NCBI RefSeq assembly: GCF_003725735.1
Contig: NZ_RJTM01000136.1
Coordinates: forward strand, 1-61,049
Direction of reading: 5' to 3'
Source: Sinomicrobium pectinilyticum
Lineage (GTDB): Bacteria > Bacteroidota > Bacteroidia > Flavobacteriales > Flavobacteriaceae
DNA length: 61,049 bases
The translations under genes were made by a program, and so were the position numbers. The notes below the pieces were generated by a model, which was not told the origin of the DNA, made no database searches, and was given only the letters and a program-made list of their open reading frames with translations. Shown here piece by piece: positions 9,754-20,700 of the stretch (the stretch's first letter is position 1; each line of letters begins with the position of its first letter).

Positions 9754-9800
9754 TATGGTCACTCCGATCTCCCCCTTCCGGAGAGATCGGAGTGACCATA
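9754..9800. repeat. Perfect 18-bp hairpin between PL1 and PL11 genes
   Basis: Arms 9754-9771 and 9783-9800 are perfect reverse complements with an 11-nt loop (9772-9782). On the minus strand the hairpin starts 2 bases after the PL1 stop codon and ends 24 bases before the chosen PL11 start. No T-run follows, so partial termination, RNA processing or 3-prime-end protection are all possible. Confidence 0.8.
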
Positions 9801-9802
9801 TT

Positions 9803-12800
9803 TTATTTCCGGATAATTTTATGTGTTGTGGTTTTTCCGTTATTTTTCACCCGGAGAATATAAACCCCTACGGGAAAATGTCTTATATCCACCCTCGATG
9901 TATTTTGTTTTATTTCCTGGTTCAGGAGCCGTTGCCCGGTGGCGTCAAATAATTCCATGCTCCCGTTACGGAGATCGTCTATCTGTACATTTACATGACC
10001 CCGGGCGGGATTGGGATATGTATATACCCCTAAATCTTTTTGTGGACCGTCTTCTTCTGTTGCGGATAAACCGCGTAAGATTGCCGTATCACCGGGTTCT
10101 GTTCCGTAAACTAATTCTCCTCTGTGATAAATGGTAATATGCATATTTTCCGAATAGGGCCCTGCCGGCAGAAAAGAATGATCGTCGGTTTCATCAAAAG
10201 CACTCCAGTCGGTTTTGGCTATACGGTATTGTATCTCTCCGGAACCACTGAGCGGATATAACTGTCCGGCCGACGAATTAAAAGTCAGTTTAAAAAAGCT
10301 GTCACCACCTGCAAAAGTGGTATCGGGTTTAACAAAAGTCCCTTGTATACTACCATTACCAATCTCAGCATGGTCTATCCAGTAATCCAGGCCCGGATTT
10401 CCTTCGGCAGTAAACCAGTATCGCACCTCCAGATCATTATATTCCAACGGTATATTGCCATCATTCCGGATTTCTACATAAGTGCGTATGGTATTGGTTC
10501 CCGTATTTACATTCCGGTTCCGGGAATAGACCTTCAGCGAGGTAACCGGTCCCTGTTCGGTCGGTTCTACGCCCCACACCAATTGCCCGTTGCGGTAAAG
10601 CGTTATCTGCTTATTTTCTCCATAGGCTTCTCCGGATTGATAGGAATAGTCATCAGATTCATCGAAATCCGTCCAGTTTTTCTTGGCTATCCTCGATTCT
10701 ATAACTCCGCTTTCTTCTCCGGCCTTAAGTTGCTCCGTACCTTTAAAAATATATTCTACATAGCCGTAGGCTCCTTCATGCGGTATTTCCAGGGGATGAT
10801 AAACAGCAGAAATATTACTTGTCCCGGATGCGGCATAATCTATATAGGTATTTATTTCCGAAAAATCTTCGGCAGTAAACCAATAACGGGCAGATAATTC
10901 TCCGTACGGAATATTTATATCGTCTTTATTGACAATACGCAGGAACGGCCTGATTATATTATTTCCGGGTCTGCCCTCATCACCATCGTAATAAAGCACC
11001 TTTACCGGGTGGCCATCGGCAAGCTGTAATATTTCTTCTTCCGTAAGGGCATAATTGTATAGTTTTACCTCATCCATAAGATCCCGGAAAGGTTTGTTTT
11101 CTTCGGAGTTCCCCAGTTTCAGAGGGTCTGTTTTCCCTATGGAAGCGGTTGCGTCTGTCTTTTCGGCTATTTTTATGCCATCCATATACAAGCGTATCTG
11201 ATCTGCTCCCCTGTCTCTTACTGCTACTATATTTTTCCATTCGCCGGTAAATAACGGGGAAGATGAGGAATTGCTGACGGAAGCGGATACATCGGTCTTC
11301 GTCCGGCCGTCGTCTATGGCAAAAGTGAGCCGGCCATCACGCAGTTGTATGCCGTACCATTTCCCGGTTCCGGGCTCAAAAGTCCCTTTATGTATGAGAT
11401 AACAATCCGTTCCGTAAGCATAGGTATCCTCGGGAATTTTAACCCAAAGGGACACGGTGAACGAGGTTTCGTCAAAAAGAAGATGGTCGGCATGGGGTAT
11501 ATGAACAGCCGCGGTATCGGAAGGCTGTTCAAACCTGAAGGCATTGCCCGATATCCCCTTTTCCCATACTGCCCCGGGAAATCCGGAGGTCGTGCCCGTA
11601 TGGTCATAAAACGAATAATCGGTAACCTGCATACCTTCGGTCTCATCCATCTTCCAATACCCGACAAGGCCTTTCGGGGCAGTAGTCCGGAACGTCCAGG
11701 TCTTTCCGGTGGTGGTGCCTTCAGGGCCCACGGCATCCACACGCCAGTAATAATCAGTATCTCTCCGGAGGTCCTGAAATGAAAAAGCGGGACTTTCCAC
11801 ATTCGTTTCTCCTGCAAGGGGCATATTTTCCGCATCGGTGCCGATATAGATTTGATAGGATGTGGTATTAATGCCCCCAACCCAGCTTGCTTCGAGATTT
11901 TCTTCAAATCCTTCGAGAACGGCTGTATCGGAAGGATAAGGAGCACGTGTTTGCAGCGGGGTAGGTTCTGTCTGGTACAGTTCCAGGATCTCCTGCTGGC
12001 TCAACGCATAATTAAACATCCTGAATTCATCGAGACCGCCCCGGAAAGGGGTATTCAGGTCATTACTGTTTCCTATGATAACCGGATTTGTCTGCCCGAT
12101 GGTTTCCCGGGTGTTATCTGTCACTTCATTTACGAGTTCACCGTCCCTGTAGAGTCTCAACACCTGTTCCTCGGTATCCCTTACGGCCACCAAGTGTATC
12201 CATTCACCCGTAAAAAAAGGCGCTGCATCTGCAGATAACTGGGTTTTGGTAATATCATCGTCAACGGCAAAACGTATATCCCCGTCTTTTATTTCTATAC
12301 CGTACCATTTTCCGGTAGCTCCTGTAGTTTCGTCTTTCGCAAAAGTCCCTTTATGAATCAGATAGGCTGATCCGGTCGGTGCCGTAGCTTTCATCCAAAG
12401 CGATATGCTGAAGGACTGCCGTGCGGGATAGAGGTGATCTTCGTGAGGTATGCGGATATGCGAAGTAGTTTCCCCCGAGCCAAGGTCTACAGCTTTGTTC
12501 ACTTTACCTTCCACGCGTATATAATTGTCCGTATCCCTGATCTCCCCTTCATTTCCGTAAGCGGAACTATCTATAATTGCCGGCCCGTCCTGTTCATCCA
12601 TCAGCCAAGCACCGACAGGCCCTTCGGGAAAATGAGAAAGTGTTTTAAAAGACCATACTTTGCCGATAGTAGTGCCAAGTTCGTTCATGGCATCTACCCT
12701 CCAGTAATAGGTTTTACCTGCCTCCAGGGTATCCGCTTCATAAAAAGCATCTGTTATTGTCGCAACCGCAGCAAGACTGTCCGGATCGGTAGAAAAATAC

Positions 12801-14509
12801 AGCGTATATTCTCCGGTATTCTCACTGCCCGTCCAACGCATTTGCAAGCCGGAGGTTTCTATGTACCCGGCCCCGTCTTCCGGTGACGGGGAAACAGGAA
12901 TATCCGGAGCAGAGGGTACCGGAAAGGTTTCAACCGGCAGAGGAGCGGTGTAAACGGAGGAAAAATTATCATTGTACCCCTTAAGGCGATAAAAATATTG
13001 CGTATCGGGTTCGAGCTCCTCATCCGTAAAAGAGATCATGTCACCCGCAAGTGTATCCAGCACCTCGAAGTTTGTGCTATCCGCAGAGCGTTCTATTACG
13101 ATCCCTGTAGTCCTGTTATCGTTACTTTTCCATTTCAGGCTTATGGTTGAAGTGGAAACCGAGTCTGTCTCTAACCGGGAAGGCGGGCGCAGAAAATCGG
13201 GGGCCGGCGTATCGGCTAAACCGTTTATATAAACTTCTATATTGGCATACCCGTCTGCTTGTATCTGCATGGCATCCGAGGGATTGGCCGGGTCAAGGCC
13301 GTGGATCGTTTCCCAATCATCCGGAATACCATCGCGATCGGTATCCGCGAGCGGAGGCGCCGCGAAAATCTCTCCGGGACCTTCGGTAGGCAGATTCATT
13401 TCATCTGCGATCAGCGCCCCGGAAATTCCGACCGAGGCCAGTTCTCCGGCAAGAAATTCATCTACGGGATCGCGCCGCGGGTAATTTGCCCCGGCATTGT
13501 CCATCACGTGGTCAAATGTCTCCGCTGCCGATAATAATTGTCCCGGCATGGGATATTCATAAGGGGTTTCCCGGAAAACAGTGATCCCTTCGTATGCCGA
13601 AAGGGGTACTTCATCACCATCCAGTATGCCATTGAGATTATCGTCATAATAATTGCCTTCCACATAGGGAATAAAGGTGGGGGTCCCCCGTGTAAAAGGT
13701 TCTATGGTTGTACTGGGCCCTTTAATCATATAATTATTGATGATATTTACAAAGGAGTCTCCGGCAGAACCTCCCATAATATACCCTCCGCCTCTTCCCC
13801 AGTTATAAACTACATTGTTCACAAACTGGTTCAGCCCTTTTACCTTAGGGTTGCGGGTATTATTGTCTATGTAAAGATTCCTGTAGAGGCTTATTTTACC
13901 CGAAGGCTCTATCAAACCTCCTGCGGAATGGGTTTCCAGTCCCTGGGCTATAATACTGTTCTGAATGGTAATACTGTCGGCATAACGGGTAACGGAAAAA
14001 GTTTCATCCCTGCCCCAGGAAGCGGATATGTGATCAAAAATAATATGTTTTGCATCATCCGTAATCCCTACGGCATCGGCACCGCTGGTTCCTACCTTTC
14101 CCATCCGCATCCGCAGGTAACGGATAATGGAATTGCTTGCCTGTGTATAGGAAAATCCGTCACCGTAAATCACGATGCCATCACCAGGTGCCGTTTGTCC
14201 GGCTATGGTAATATTACCGGACACGACAACCCTGCTTTTAAGACGGATAATGCCACCCACTTCAAAAACCACAATACGGTTTGGCCGGCTCACGGCATCC
14301 CGGAATGACCCCGGGCCGGAGTCGTTGAGGTTTGTTACAATGTACACTTCTCCGTGCCTTCCTCCGATGGCATATTTTCCGAAACCTTCCGCTCCGGGAA
14401 AAGCCGGTACCTGCGAAAAAGTAATTCCCGAAAGGAAAAAAAATAAAATCCATACGGGCCATCTGCCGGCCCCTGTTCCTGCAATACAAAAGTTTTCAAG
14501 AGTAATCAT
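9803..14509 (-). CDS. PL1 pectate lyase with FN3, two LamG, two CBM3 modules and T9SS sorting domain
   Basis: This is a secreted multidomain pectate lyase. I prefer the start at 14509 because it gives a signal sequence (hydrophobic WPVWILFFFLSGITFSQ); an in-frame ATG at 14581 would add 24 basic residues. Counting from 14509: the PL1 beta-helix, opening PAFPGAEGFGKYAIGG, spans about 35-400; a calcium-loop segment DTDRDGIPDDWE follows; FN3-like domains lie at about 443-620; LamG at about 630-840; another FN3-like at 850-940; a second LamG at 943-1160. Two tandem CBM3 domains lie at about 1168-1315 and 1320-1470, each with the motifs IRP or IRT, RYWFTAE, D(F/E)(D/E)xxDD and (L/Y)xWGxEP or VYGTEP. 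A T9SS type A domain (YTYPNPARG) ends the protein. CBM3 domains classically bind crystalline cellulose, suggesting the pectinase is anchored in whole plant cell wall. Confidence 0.9.
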   Translation of the reverse strand: MITLENFCIAGTGAGRWPVWILFFFLSGITFSQVPAFPGAEGFGKYAIGGRHGEVYIVTNLNDSGPGSFRDAVSRPNRIVVFEVGGIIRLKSRVVVSGNITIAGQTAPGDGIVIYGDGFSYTQASNSIIRYLRMRMGKVGTSGADAVGITDDAKHIIFDHISASWGRDETFSVTRYADSITIQNSIIAQGLETHSAGGLIEPSGKISLYRNLYIDNNTRNPKVKGLNQFVNNVVYNWGRGGGYIMGGSAGDSFVNIINNYMIKGPSTTIEPFTRGTPTFIPYVEGNYYDDNLNGILDGDEVPLSAYEGITVFRETPYEYPMPGQLLSAAETFDHVMDNAGANYPRRDPVDEFLAGELASVGISGALIADEMNLPTEGPGEIFAAPPLADTDRDGIPDDWETIHGLDPANPSDAMQIQADGYANIEVYINGLADTPAPDFLRPPSRLETDSVSTSTISLKWKSNDNRTTGIVIERSADSTNFEVLDTLAGDMISFTDEELEPDTQYFYRLKGYNDNFSSVYTAPLPVETFPVPSAPDIPVSPSPEDGAGYIETSGLQMRWTGSENTGEYTLYFSTDPDSLAAVATITDAFYEADTLEAGKTYYWRVDAMNELGTTIGKVWSFKTLSHFPEGPVGAWLMDEQDGPAIIDSSAYGNEGEIRDTDNYIRVEGKVNKAVDLGSGETTSHIRIPHEDHLYPARQSFSISLWMKATAPTGSAYLIHKGTFAKDETTGATGKWYGIEIKDGDIRFAVDDDITKTQLSADAAPFFTGEWIHLVAVRDTEEQVLRLYRDGELVNEVTDNTRETIGQTNPVIIGNSNDLNTPFRGGLDEFRMFNYALSQQEILELYQTEPTPLQTRAPYPSDTAVLEGFEENLEASWVGGINTTSYQIYIGTDAENMPLAGETNVESPAFSFQDLRRDTDYYWRVDAVGPEGTTTGKTWTFRTTAPKGLVGYWKMDETEGMQVTDYSFYDHTGTTSGFPGAVWEKGISGNAFRFEQPSDTAAVHIPHADHLLFDETSFTVSLWVKIPEDTYAYGTDCYLIHKGTFEPGTGKWYGIQLRDGRLTFAIDDGRTKTDVSASVSNSSSSPLFTGEWKNIVAVRDRGADQIRLYMDGIKIAEKTDATASIGKTDPLKLGNSEENKPFRDLMDEVKLYNYALTEEEILQLADGHPVKVLYYDGDEGRPGNNIIRPFLRIVNKDDINIPYGELSARYWFTAEDFSEINTYIDYAASGTSNISAVYHPLEIPHEGAYGYVEYIFKGTEQLKAGEESGVIESRIAKKNWTDFDESDDYSYQSGEAYGENKQITLYRNGQLVWGVEPTEQGPVTSLKVYSRNRNVNTGTNTIRTYVEIRNDGNIPLEYNDLEVRYWFTAEGNPGLDYWIDHAEIGNGSIQGTFVKPDTTFAGGDSFFKLTFNSSAGQLYPLSGSGEIQYRIAKTDWSAFDETDDHSFLPAGPYSENMHITIYHRGELVYGTEPGDTAILRGLSATEEDGPQKDLGVYTYPNPARGHVNVQIDDLRNGSMELFDATGQRLLNQEIKQNTSRVDIRHFPVGVYILRVKNNGKTTTHKIIRK

Positions 14510-14623
14510 TGGGTCATGGTTTGGTTGATTCTTCAATTTTTTCCGGCATTGGTTTTTATGCCGGGAATTTATACGGAGCACCGGTATTTTTAACCGGAGG
14601 TAATATATAGGCTATGGCAAACC

Positions 14624-17365
14624 TTAATTTTCTGTCTCGGTTGTTGCGTACAGGGGTACGAGAGATACCGGCCCCAACAGTCCGGAAGGCATGGGATCCC
14701 AACGGGAAGCATCGAATTTCTTATAGTTCCGGTTTACAATATTGGCATCGTAAAAAATTTTCCATTCCTCTCCTTTCAATTCCATATCGCGGATACGATC
14801 GGCTGCAAGATTCGTGACTTCTATTTCAAGTACATTTTTCTTTTTCTTCAATTCTCCTGTTTCGAGAATAAACGGAACAGACCATGCGCAACCCACATAT
14901 TTTCCGTTGAGCCATACCCGGGCACTTTCCCTGACATCACCAAGGTTGAGTTTCCAGTTTTCTGCCTCCTCTTCGGGCCTGTCAAATTCCAGTACATATT
15001 TTGCCGTTCCGGAAAAGGCCTCATATCCGGGGCCGTAAGTTGTCCACGACCCGAGATCGCTTATAGATATGTCTCGCGGAAGTTCAGGGCCCCCGTTCAG
15101 GAAAGAGAGCTTCCACTTCCCTGTCAGGGGATACACCTTTCCCTCTTCATAATACCTCCAGGGTTCTCCTCCCTTGTCTGTTTCCGAAGTATGCAGGAAA
15201 AGGCTTTCCCCCGGTTTTATCTGTACCCTTACCCTGGTATAATCTCCCTGTTCGGATAGCTTTGCCACCCCCGACCTGCCGGAAATCGGGTCCATGATCC
15301 GGACCTGTTTTGCCTTTACCCGCAAGGGGATCATTTCATTTACCGCTTTGCTACCGTGATTGACAAGAAAATAAAACTTGCCGCCCTTATACTCTCTCCT
15401 GATGAACTTAAGCCCGAAATCCGATACTTTTTCGGGACTGATCCCTATAGCCTCCAGTGAAGAAACCACATGATCGCCTGTTTCCTTATCGATGTGGTTT
15501 TTGGATAGAAGCTGTTGCAATTCCGCATTTTGTTCACTGTAATTGTACAATCCCGGGACCGATTCGGGAGTTCCCAAAAAAATGATCCTGGCCCCCTGTT
15601 TTTTAAGCTCCAGAAGCTTTTTTAAGGTAGTGAGCGGCATTTTTTCGCAATCCGGGATTACAATAGCCTTATAACGGCCTCCCGGGAGTTGCAAATCTCC
15701 TGCTGCCGCTTCTGCCTGTGCTATAAACCGATCGGAAACAAAGTCTACGGCATACCCGTTATCCAGGAGTTCATTAGCCGTCTCATAGAAGGAGGTGCCG
15801 TGCAGCCATTCACCGAGAGCATGTATTTTAAACTGAAAGAAGCGTGAACCGCCAAGGTTTTTTCCCCAGGTATCATACACCGGCCAGTAAAGCAATACGT
15901 CCCGGCCGGGTTCTCCTTCCTGCAGTATCGCCTGGCAACGGCTTATGTATGAAAACATATCGGGGATATCCTTCCAGATGGTATTGTTCGGATGAAAGTT
16001 GACAGATGCGTAAAATTTCCAGCCCGGCCAAACCGCTCTTTCGGGAGCGTAGGTTGTACCGTGCAAAAACACGTGATTGACCCCGGAGATAAAAAGTTCT
16101 TCCACCTCCGGTTTACATTGCGACAATGCTGTCTTAAAATGCTCGCGCAGCCAGGTAAACGTTTCGGACGACACCAGGGGTTTCCCGGCAATGTGGGCTG
16201 CGGAAGAAGCAAATTTGAGCATAATCCGGTCCGCATCCCCCTTGCGTATGTCGGATGTTTCCCTGCGAAGGCCCGGTATATCAAAAGGCATGGAGCCAAA
16301 GGTTTCGCACTCCGGAATATCGGCAGCGGCATAGAGGTCTATCAGGTTTCCCGGGGAACCGTGGGCCTGGAGCTTGCTTTCGAATCCGTTGCTATGCGCC
16401 CATTCCGTCCAGTTATCGACAAAGTTCTCAAGCAGAAGATCGGATATGGTTTCCCGGTAATCACTTTTCACCCGGTTAGCTGTTTCTCCCGGTATGGTAT
16501 CGAGTAAAAAAGGAAAATAAGGAGCCAGATCATAACCCCGTAGTTTTTTAAATGCCTCGAAGAAACGGGGGGTATAATCCGTACCGTACACTTCATAGCT
16601 GTCGTTAAATACGGCTCGCAATTTGCTTTTCATGTCTTTAAGAGCCGTGTCATAAGGCTTGGCATAATCTTCGAAAGCTTCTTTGGAGTAATGGTCCAGG
16701 GTCAGTCCTTCTCCTCCCGGGGCGGCCCGCTTTACTTTTTGCCCTGTTTTGTCACCGAAAACCGCATATAGCGTGTAATCAGCATCGTCTGCTTCCCAGC
16801 GAAGACGGTTTTCATCAAGGTGCCCGCTAAGATCCGTAAACTCCCCTCCCTCATCATAGGCAAATACATATTGCAGCCTGGTATGAGGATGATGTGCCGG
16901 ATCTTCGGGCTCTATTTCACGATCAAACGTTTTCCCTGCTTTTATCTGGTATTTGCGGAATGTCAGTTTACCGGCTGCGAATTCCGGTTCTACCTGCGGT
17001 CCGCCATAGGGCCATCCGGTGCCCATGACCATATCTGCTTTCATTCCCAGACTGTCCGCTACTTTAACAGTATGGTGCAACATCTCGATCCACCGGGGAG
17101 ATAAATGGCCGATGAAGTTTTCTTCTTCTCCTTTAACACCGTAAATAGGTGTGATCTCCACGCCACCGATCCCCGCTTTATGCAAAGCCGAGAGGTTCCC
17201 GGTAATATTTTTTTTGTCTACCGCGCTTCCCATCCACCACCATCGGGTCCATGGTTTGGCATAAATTTTCCCTGCCGGCCATGCTTCGTTATCCCGGGTT
17301 TCTTCCTGGGCCCGGGACACGTGGCCTATACACAAAAGGAAGATCAGGAAGTAATGTTTTATCAT
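14624..17365 (-). CDS. GH106 alpha-L-rhamnosidase
   Basis: Family GH106 enzymes hydrolyse terminal alpha-L-rhamnose from pectic glycans by inversion. Signal peptide is residues 1-19 (ending in SRAQ). The family opening is plain: PWTRWWWMGSAVDKKNI at about 38-54, then GIGGVEITPIYGVKG, and MVMGTGWPYGGPQ near 113-125. The middle is a TIM-barrel-like region with glutamates in SETFTW. The C-terminus holds a beta-sandwich with WLNGKYVGCAWSVPF, which resembles the galactose-binding fold of GH2 relatives. Length 913 aa is typical. It is the first gene of the minus-strand operon and diverges from susC over a 368-bp shared control region. Substrates released would feed the L-rhamnose mutarotase encoded at 25870. 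Confidence 0.9.
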   Translation of the reverse strand: MIKHYFLIFLLCIGHVSRAQEETRDNEAWPAGKIYAKPWTRWWWMGSAVDKKNITGNLSALHKAGIGGVEITPIYGVKGEEENFIGHLSPRWIEMLHHTVKVADSLGMKADMVMGTGWPYGGPQVEPEFAAGKLTFRKYQIKAGKTFDREIEPEDPAHHPHTRLQYVFAYDEGGEFTDLSGHLDENRLRWEADDADYTLYAVFGDKTGQKVKRAAPGGEGLTLDHYSKEAFEDYAKPYDTALKDMKSKLRAVFNDSYEVYGTDYTPRFFEAFKKLRGYDLAPYFPFLLDTIPGETANRVKSDYRETISDLLLENFVDNWTEWAHSNGFESKLQAHGSPGNLIDLYAAADIPECETFGSMPFDIPGLRRETSDIRKGDADRIMLKFASSAAHIAGKPLVSSETFTWLREHFKTALSQCKPEVEELFISGVNHVFLHGTTYAPERAVWPGWKFYASVNFHPNNTIWKDIPDMFSYISRCQAILQEGEPGRDVLLYWPVYDTWGKNLGGSRFFQFKIHALGEWLHGTSFYETANELLDNGYAVDFVSDRFIAQAEAAAGDLQLPGGRYKAIVIPDCEKMPLTTLKKLLELKKQGARIIFLGTPESVPGLYNYSEQNAELQQLLSKNHIDKETGDHVVSSLEAIGISPEKVSDFGLKFIRREYKGGKFYFLVNHGSKAVNEMIPLRVKAKQVRIMDPISGRSGVAKLSEQGDYTRVRVQIKPGESLFLHTSETDKGGEPWRYYEEGKVYPLTGKWKLSFLNGGPELPRDISISDLGSWTTYGPGYEAFSGTAKYVLEFDRPEEEAENWKLNLGDVRESARVWLNGKYVGCAWSVPFILETGELKKKKNVLEIEVTNLAADRIRDMELKGEEWKIFYDANIVNRNYKKFDASRWDPMPSGLLGPVSLVPLYATTETEN

Positions 17366-17538
17366 AGCCGTTTAAACTATTTGATTCCGGTTAATTTGTT
17401 TTTGTTCGGGGAACGACCTTCATATCTCACCTGCGGTTCCGTACACCCGCCCCGGACAGAAAATAAAAGATCGGTTTTTAGATTCTTTCACACAAAAAAA
17501 CAAAAATAATAGCCTTCCGCTTTTTTGCATACTGAAGT

Positions 17539-17577
17539 TAAAATTAGAACGAAACGGAAAAAGTAGCATCCTGTACT
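17539..17577 (-). promoter_or_regulatory. Putative promoter/box for the GH106 operon
   Basis: On the minus strand the box AGTACAGGA (17577 to 17569) is followed, 31 bp from its first base, by TAATTTTA (17546 to 17539), which matches seven of eight positions of the Bacteroidota -7 consensus TAnnTTTG. The same box and spacing precede susC and GH31. A perfect consensus element TATTTTTG also exists at 17508-17501 and may be the real or a second promoter. The rest of the 368-bp divergent region is AT-rich leader. Confidence 0.55.
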
Positions 17578-17620
17578 ATCCTGTCCAAATCCACCTAATT
17601 ACAGAACAGGTAAACAGCAC

Positions 17621-17659
17621 AGTACAGGACACTTACACAAGTATCTCTGAATACATTTG
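17621..17659 (+). promoter_or_regulatory. Putative promoter/box for susC
   Basis: The box AGTACAGGA (17621-17629) is followed, 31 bp from its first base, by a perfect -7 element TACATTTG (17652-17659). The box falls where the -33 element would lie, so an activator contacting RNA polymerase is plausible. An inverted copy of the box sits at 17569-17577 for the divergent operon. Confidence 0.65.
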
Positions 17660-17660
17660 G

Positions 17661-17705
17661 TTGTACAGCTTTATCATCCCGTCTACACTAACGGGAGGTG
17701 TACAA
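17661..17705 (+). promoter_or_regulatory. Nested inverted repeats in the susC leader
   Basis: Starting one base after the -7 element, TTGTACA (17661-17667) pairs with TGTACAA (17699-17705), and inside it CCCGT (17678-17682) pairs with ACGGG (17691-17695) around an 8-nt loop. This could be a leader hairpin or a second operator covering the transcription start. Function is not known. Confidence 0.5.
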
Positions 17706-17733
17706 TATCAATTAACCACTAAATACCAAGCCA

Positions 17734-20700
17734 ATGAAAAACCAAATGAAAACTTTACTCGGCCTTGTCCTGTGTATGTTGATCTGCACTACAGGCCATG
17801 CCCGGCAGATAACGGTACAGGGTACCGTAACCGACCCTTCCGGAGTCCCGATCCCCGGCGTAAATGTCCTGATAAAGGGCACCTATACGGGCACAGTCAC
17901 CGACTTTGACGGGAATTATGAAATAAATGCCTCCGCAGGAGAAACACTGACTTTTTCCTATATTGGAATGGAGACCGTAGAAAGGACGATAGGTTCCTCT
18001 TTCACCATAGATGTAGTGATGCAGGAAAGCAGTTCGCAACTGGATGAAGTAGTAGTAATAGGATACGGCACCCAGAAAAAAAGCGATGTCACCGGGGCTA
18101 TCGTCAGTGTCGGCTCGGAAGAACTGATGACATTACCCGTAAATAATGCTTTTGAGGCTTTACAGGGTAAGGCCGCCGGTGTAGACATTACAAGCAGTCA
18201 ACGTCCGGGTACTGTAGGCACCATCCGTATTCGCGGTAACCGCTCCCTGTCTGCAAGCAATGCCCCTCTTTATGTGGTTGACGGGGTACCGTTAATGTCT
18301 CCCTCAGCAATCGAGACCCTGAACCCGAGAGACATTGAATCCATTGAAGTCCTCAAGGATGCCTCCGCAACTGCCATTTACGGTTCACGTGGGGCTAATG
18401 GCGTAATTATCGTAAGCACCAAGCAAGGTAAACCCGGAAGGTTTTCGCTGAACTATTCGGGAGTGGTGACCACCTCCGACATTATTGACAGGGCTCCGTC
18501 CATGAGCGCTGCCGATTTTATTGAATTTCGCCGTTGGGCCGCCTATAACCTGGATTCTGAGACATATGCACATCCGGATGCTCCCACATACGAAAATGAC
18601 CGGATAATTTTCGATAGCGCCCTCGATGGTCAAACCTCCAGGGACAATGTTTTAAAAGGCTGGGAGAATGGCTCCTGGGACCCTTCGAGAGTAACCAATA
18701 CGGACTGGACCGATTTTGTAACACGAACGGGAATTACTACCGAGCACAATATCAGTGCAAGCGGAGGTACCGAAAAGATGAATGCTTACGGCTCTTTCGG
18801 GTATTTGAACAATGAAGGAACCCAGAGAGGACAGTCTTATGAACGCTATACGGCAAAACTCAGCGCAGAGATCAAACCGACGGATTGGTTTACTTTAAAC
18901 GCTTCCATGAACATAACATGGAGTGAACAGGATTACGGAATGTCCCGCTTAGGAGGACGCAGCAATTCTGTTCCCGATGCTATCTACGGTACGGCCAAAT
19001 CCATTTACAATATGGCTGTTCCCTATGATGCACAAGGGAACCTGGTAATTAATCCCGGTGGTGAGTCCGGAATTTACACGATAATGGATGAATGGAATAA
19101 AAGTACCCAGTTGTCCCAGACCATGCGCGCCCTGGGAAGTTTCTCCGCAACCTTTGATGTCGGTGAAATAGCAGAAGACCTGAAGGGGCTAAGTTATAAA
19201 ATCAGTTTCGGTCCGGATTTCCGCCACTGGAGAGAAGGTGTTTATATCGATGGTACCTCGGCACACAGGATCAACTCCGATGGCAGCCCCGGAACCAATT
19301 TTGGCCGTCTCAGGAACCGACGAGACCTCTCGTGGACCCTCGATAATATCATTTCGTATAACAGGACCTTTGCGGATGTCCATAACGTGGGCCTCACGTT
19401 GCTTCAAACAGCCTCGTCATGGAATATTGAAGAGTCGGCCATGAGTGCGAATAACATCCCCAAGGAATCGTATTTGTGGAATGCTTTCGGAACTATAGAT
19501 ATTACCAATCCCGACAACAATGCCAGTATGAGCTCCGGGCTTACCGAACGCCAGCTCAGTTCGTACATGGTCCGTGTAAATTACGGGTTTGATGACCGTT
19601 ATTTATTAACCTTTTCCGGTCGCTGGGACGGTGCTTCCCAACTTGCGGAAGGTTATAAATGGGATTTTTTCCCGTCGGCGGCACTGGCCTGGCGCATCAA
19701 ACAGGAAAATTTCCTGAGCGATACGGATTGGCTTACCGACCTGAAACTTCGTTTTGGCGTTGGTACGACAGGGAATTCCGCTGTTGACCCCTATGCAACG
19801 AAAGGAGACATTACACAAATATACCTGCCGTTTAACGGCATAGGGAATCAGGTAGGCTACACCACCAATGAACCGTACTACTCCAACAACCAACTCTCCA
19901 TGGCTAATCCCGCACTCGGCTGGGAAAAAACGACCCAATATAACATAGGTCTGGATTTTGCAATGTTCAACAATCGGATTAACGGTAGTATTGAAGCTTA
20001 TAAATCCTATACCAGGGATTTGCTCATGGAAGTCAAGATCCCTACCCTGACCGGTTTCCCTTCCACATTTGCCAATATAGGTAAAACAAACAATCGCGGA
20101 ATTGAAGTTACGCTCAACGCCACCCCTATAGAAACAAAAGGCGGCTTCGCCTGGGACACGAATATTAATGCGGCCTGGCAAAAAGACGAAATTGAAGAAC
20201 TGGCCTATGGCAGGAACGATATGATAGACAACCAGTGGTTTATAGGGAACTCCATAGAAGTCGAATACGGGTATGACAATGAAGGTATGTGGCAGGATAC
20301 CGCCGAAGATCGTGCCGAAATGGAACGATGGAATGCCAACGGCTATGATTTTTCACCGGGAAATGTGCGTCCCAAAGATCAGAATGGCGACTATGAAATG
20401 ACCACTGAAGACCGTGTTGTTTTAGGTAACAGTGCGCCCAGGTGGACCATAGGATGGAACAACACCTTTGTTTATAAAAACTTCGAATTGGGAATAAATA
20501 CCTATTCCCGTCTGGGATATACAGCTTCCCTGGAAGGGCAGGCTATGACAGCTCACAGCAATCAAATGGAGGTAGATTACTGGACTCCGGACAATCCGGA
20601 TGCCGAATTTCAAAAGCCTATTCTCGGGCAGGCAACTTCCGGGTCACAGGACGATTTTTCCGGGATCCTCGGCTTTAGAAAAGCTTCATTTATCAAAATC

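Noticed and set aside
13538-14308. Plus-strand open frame of 256 aa
   Set aside because: Antisense to the PL1 catalytic domain; composition is of a shadow frame.
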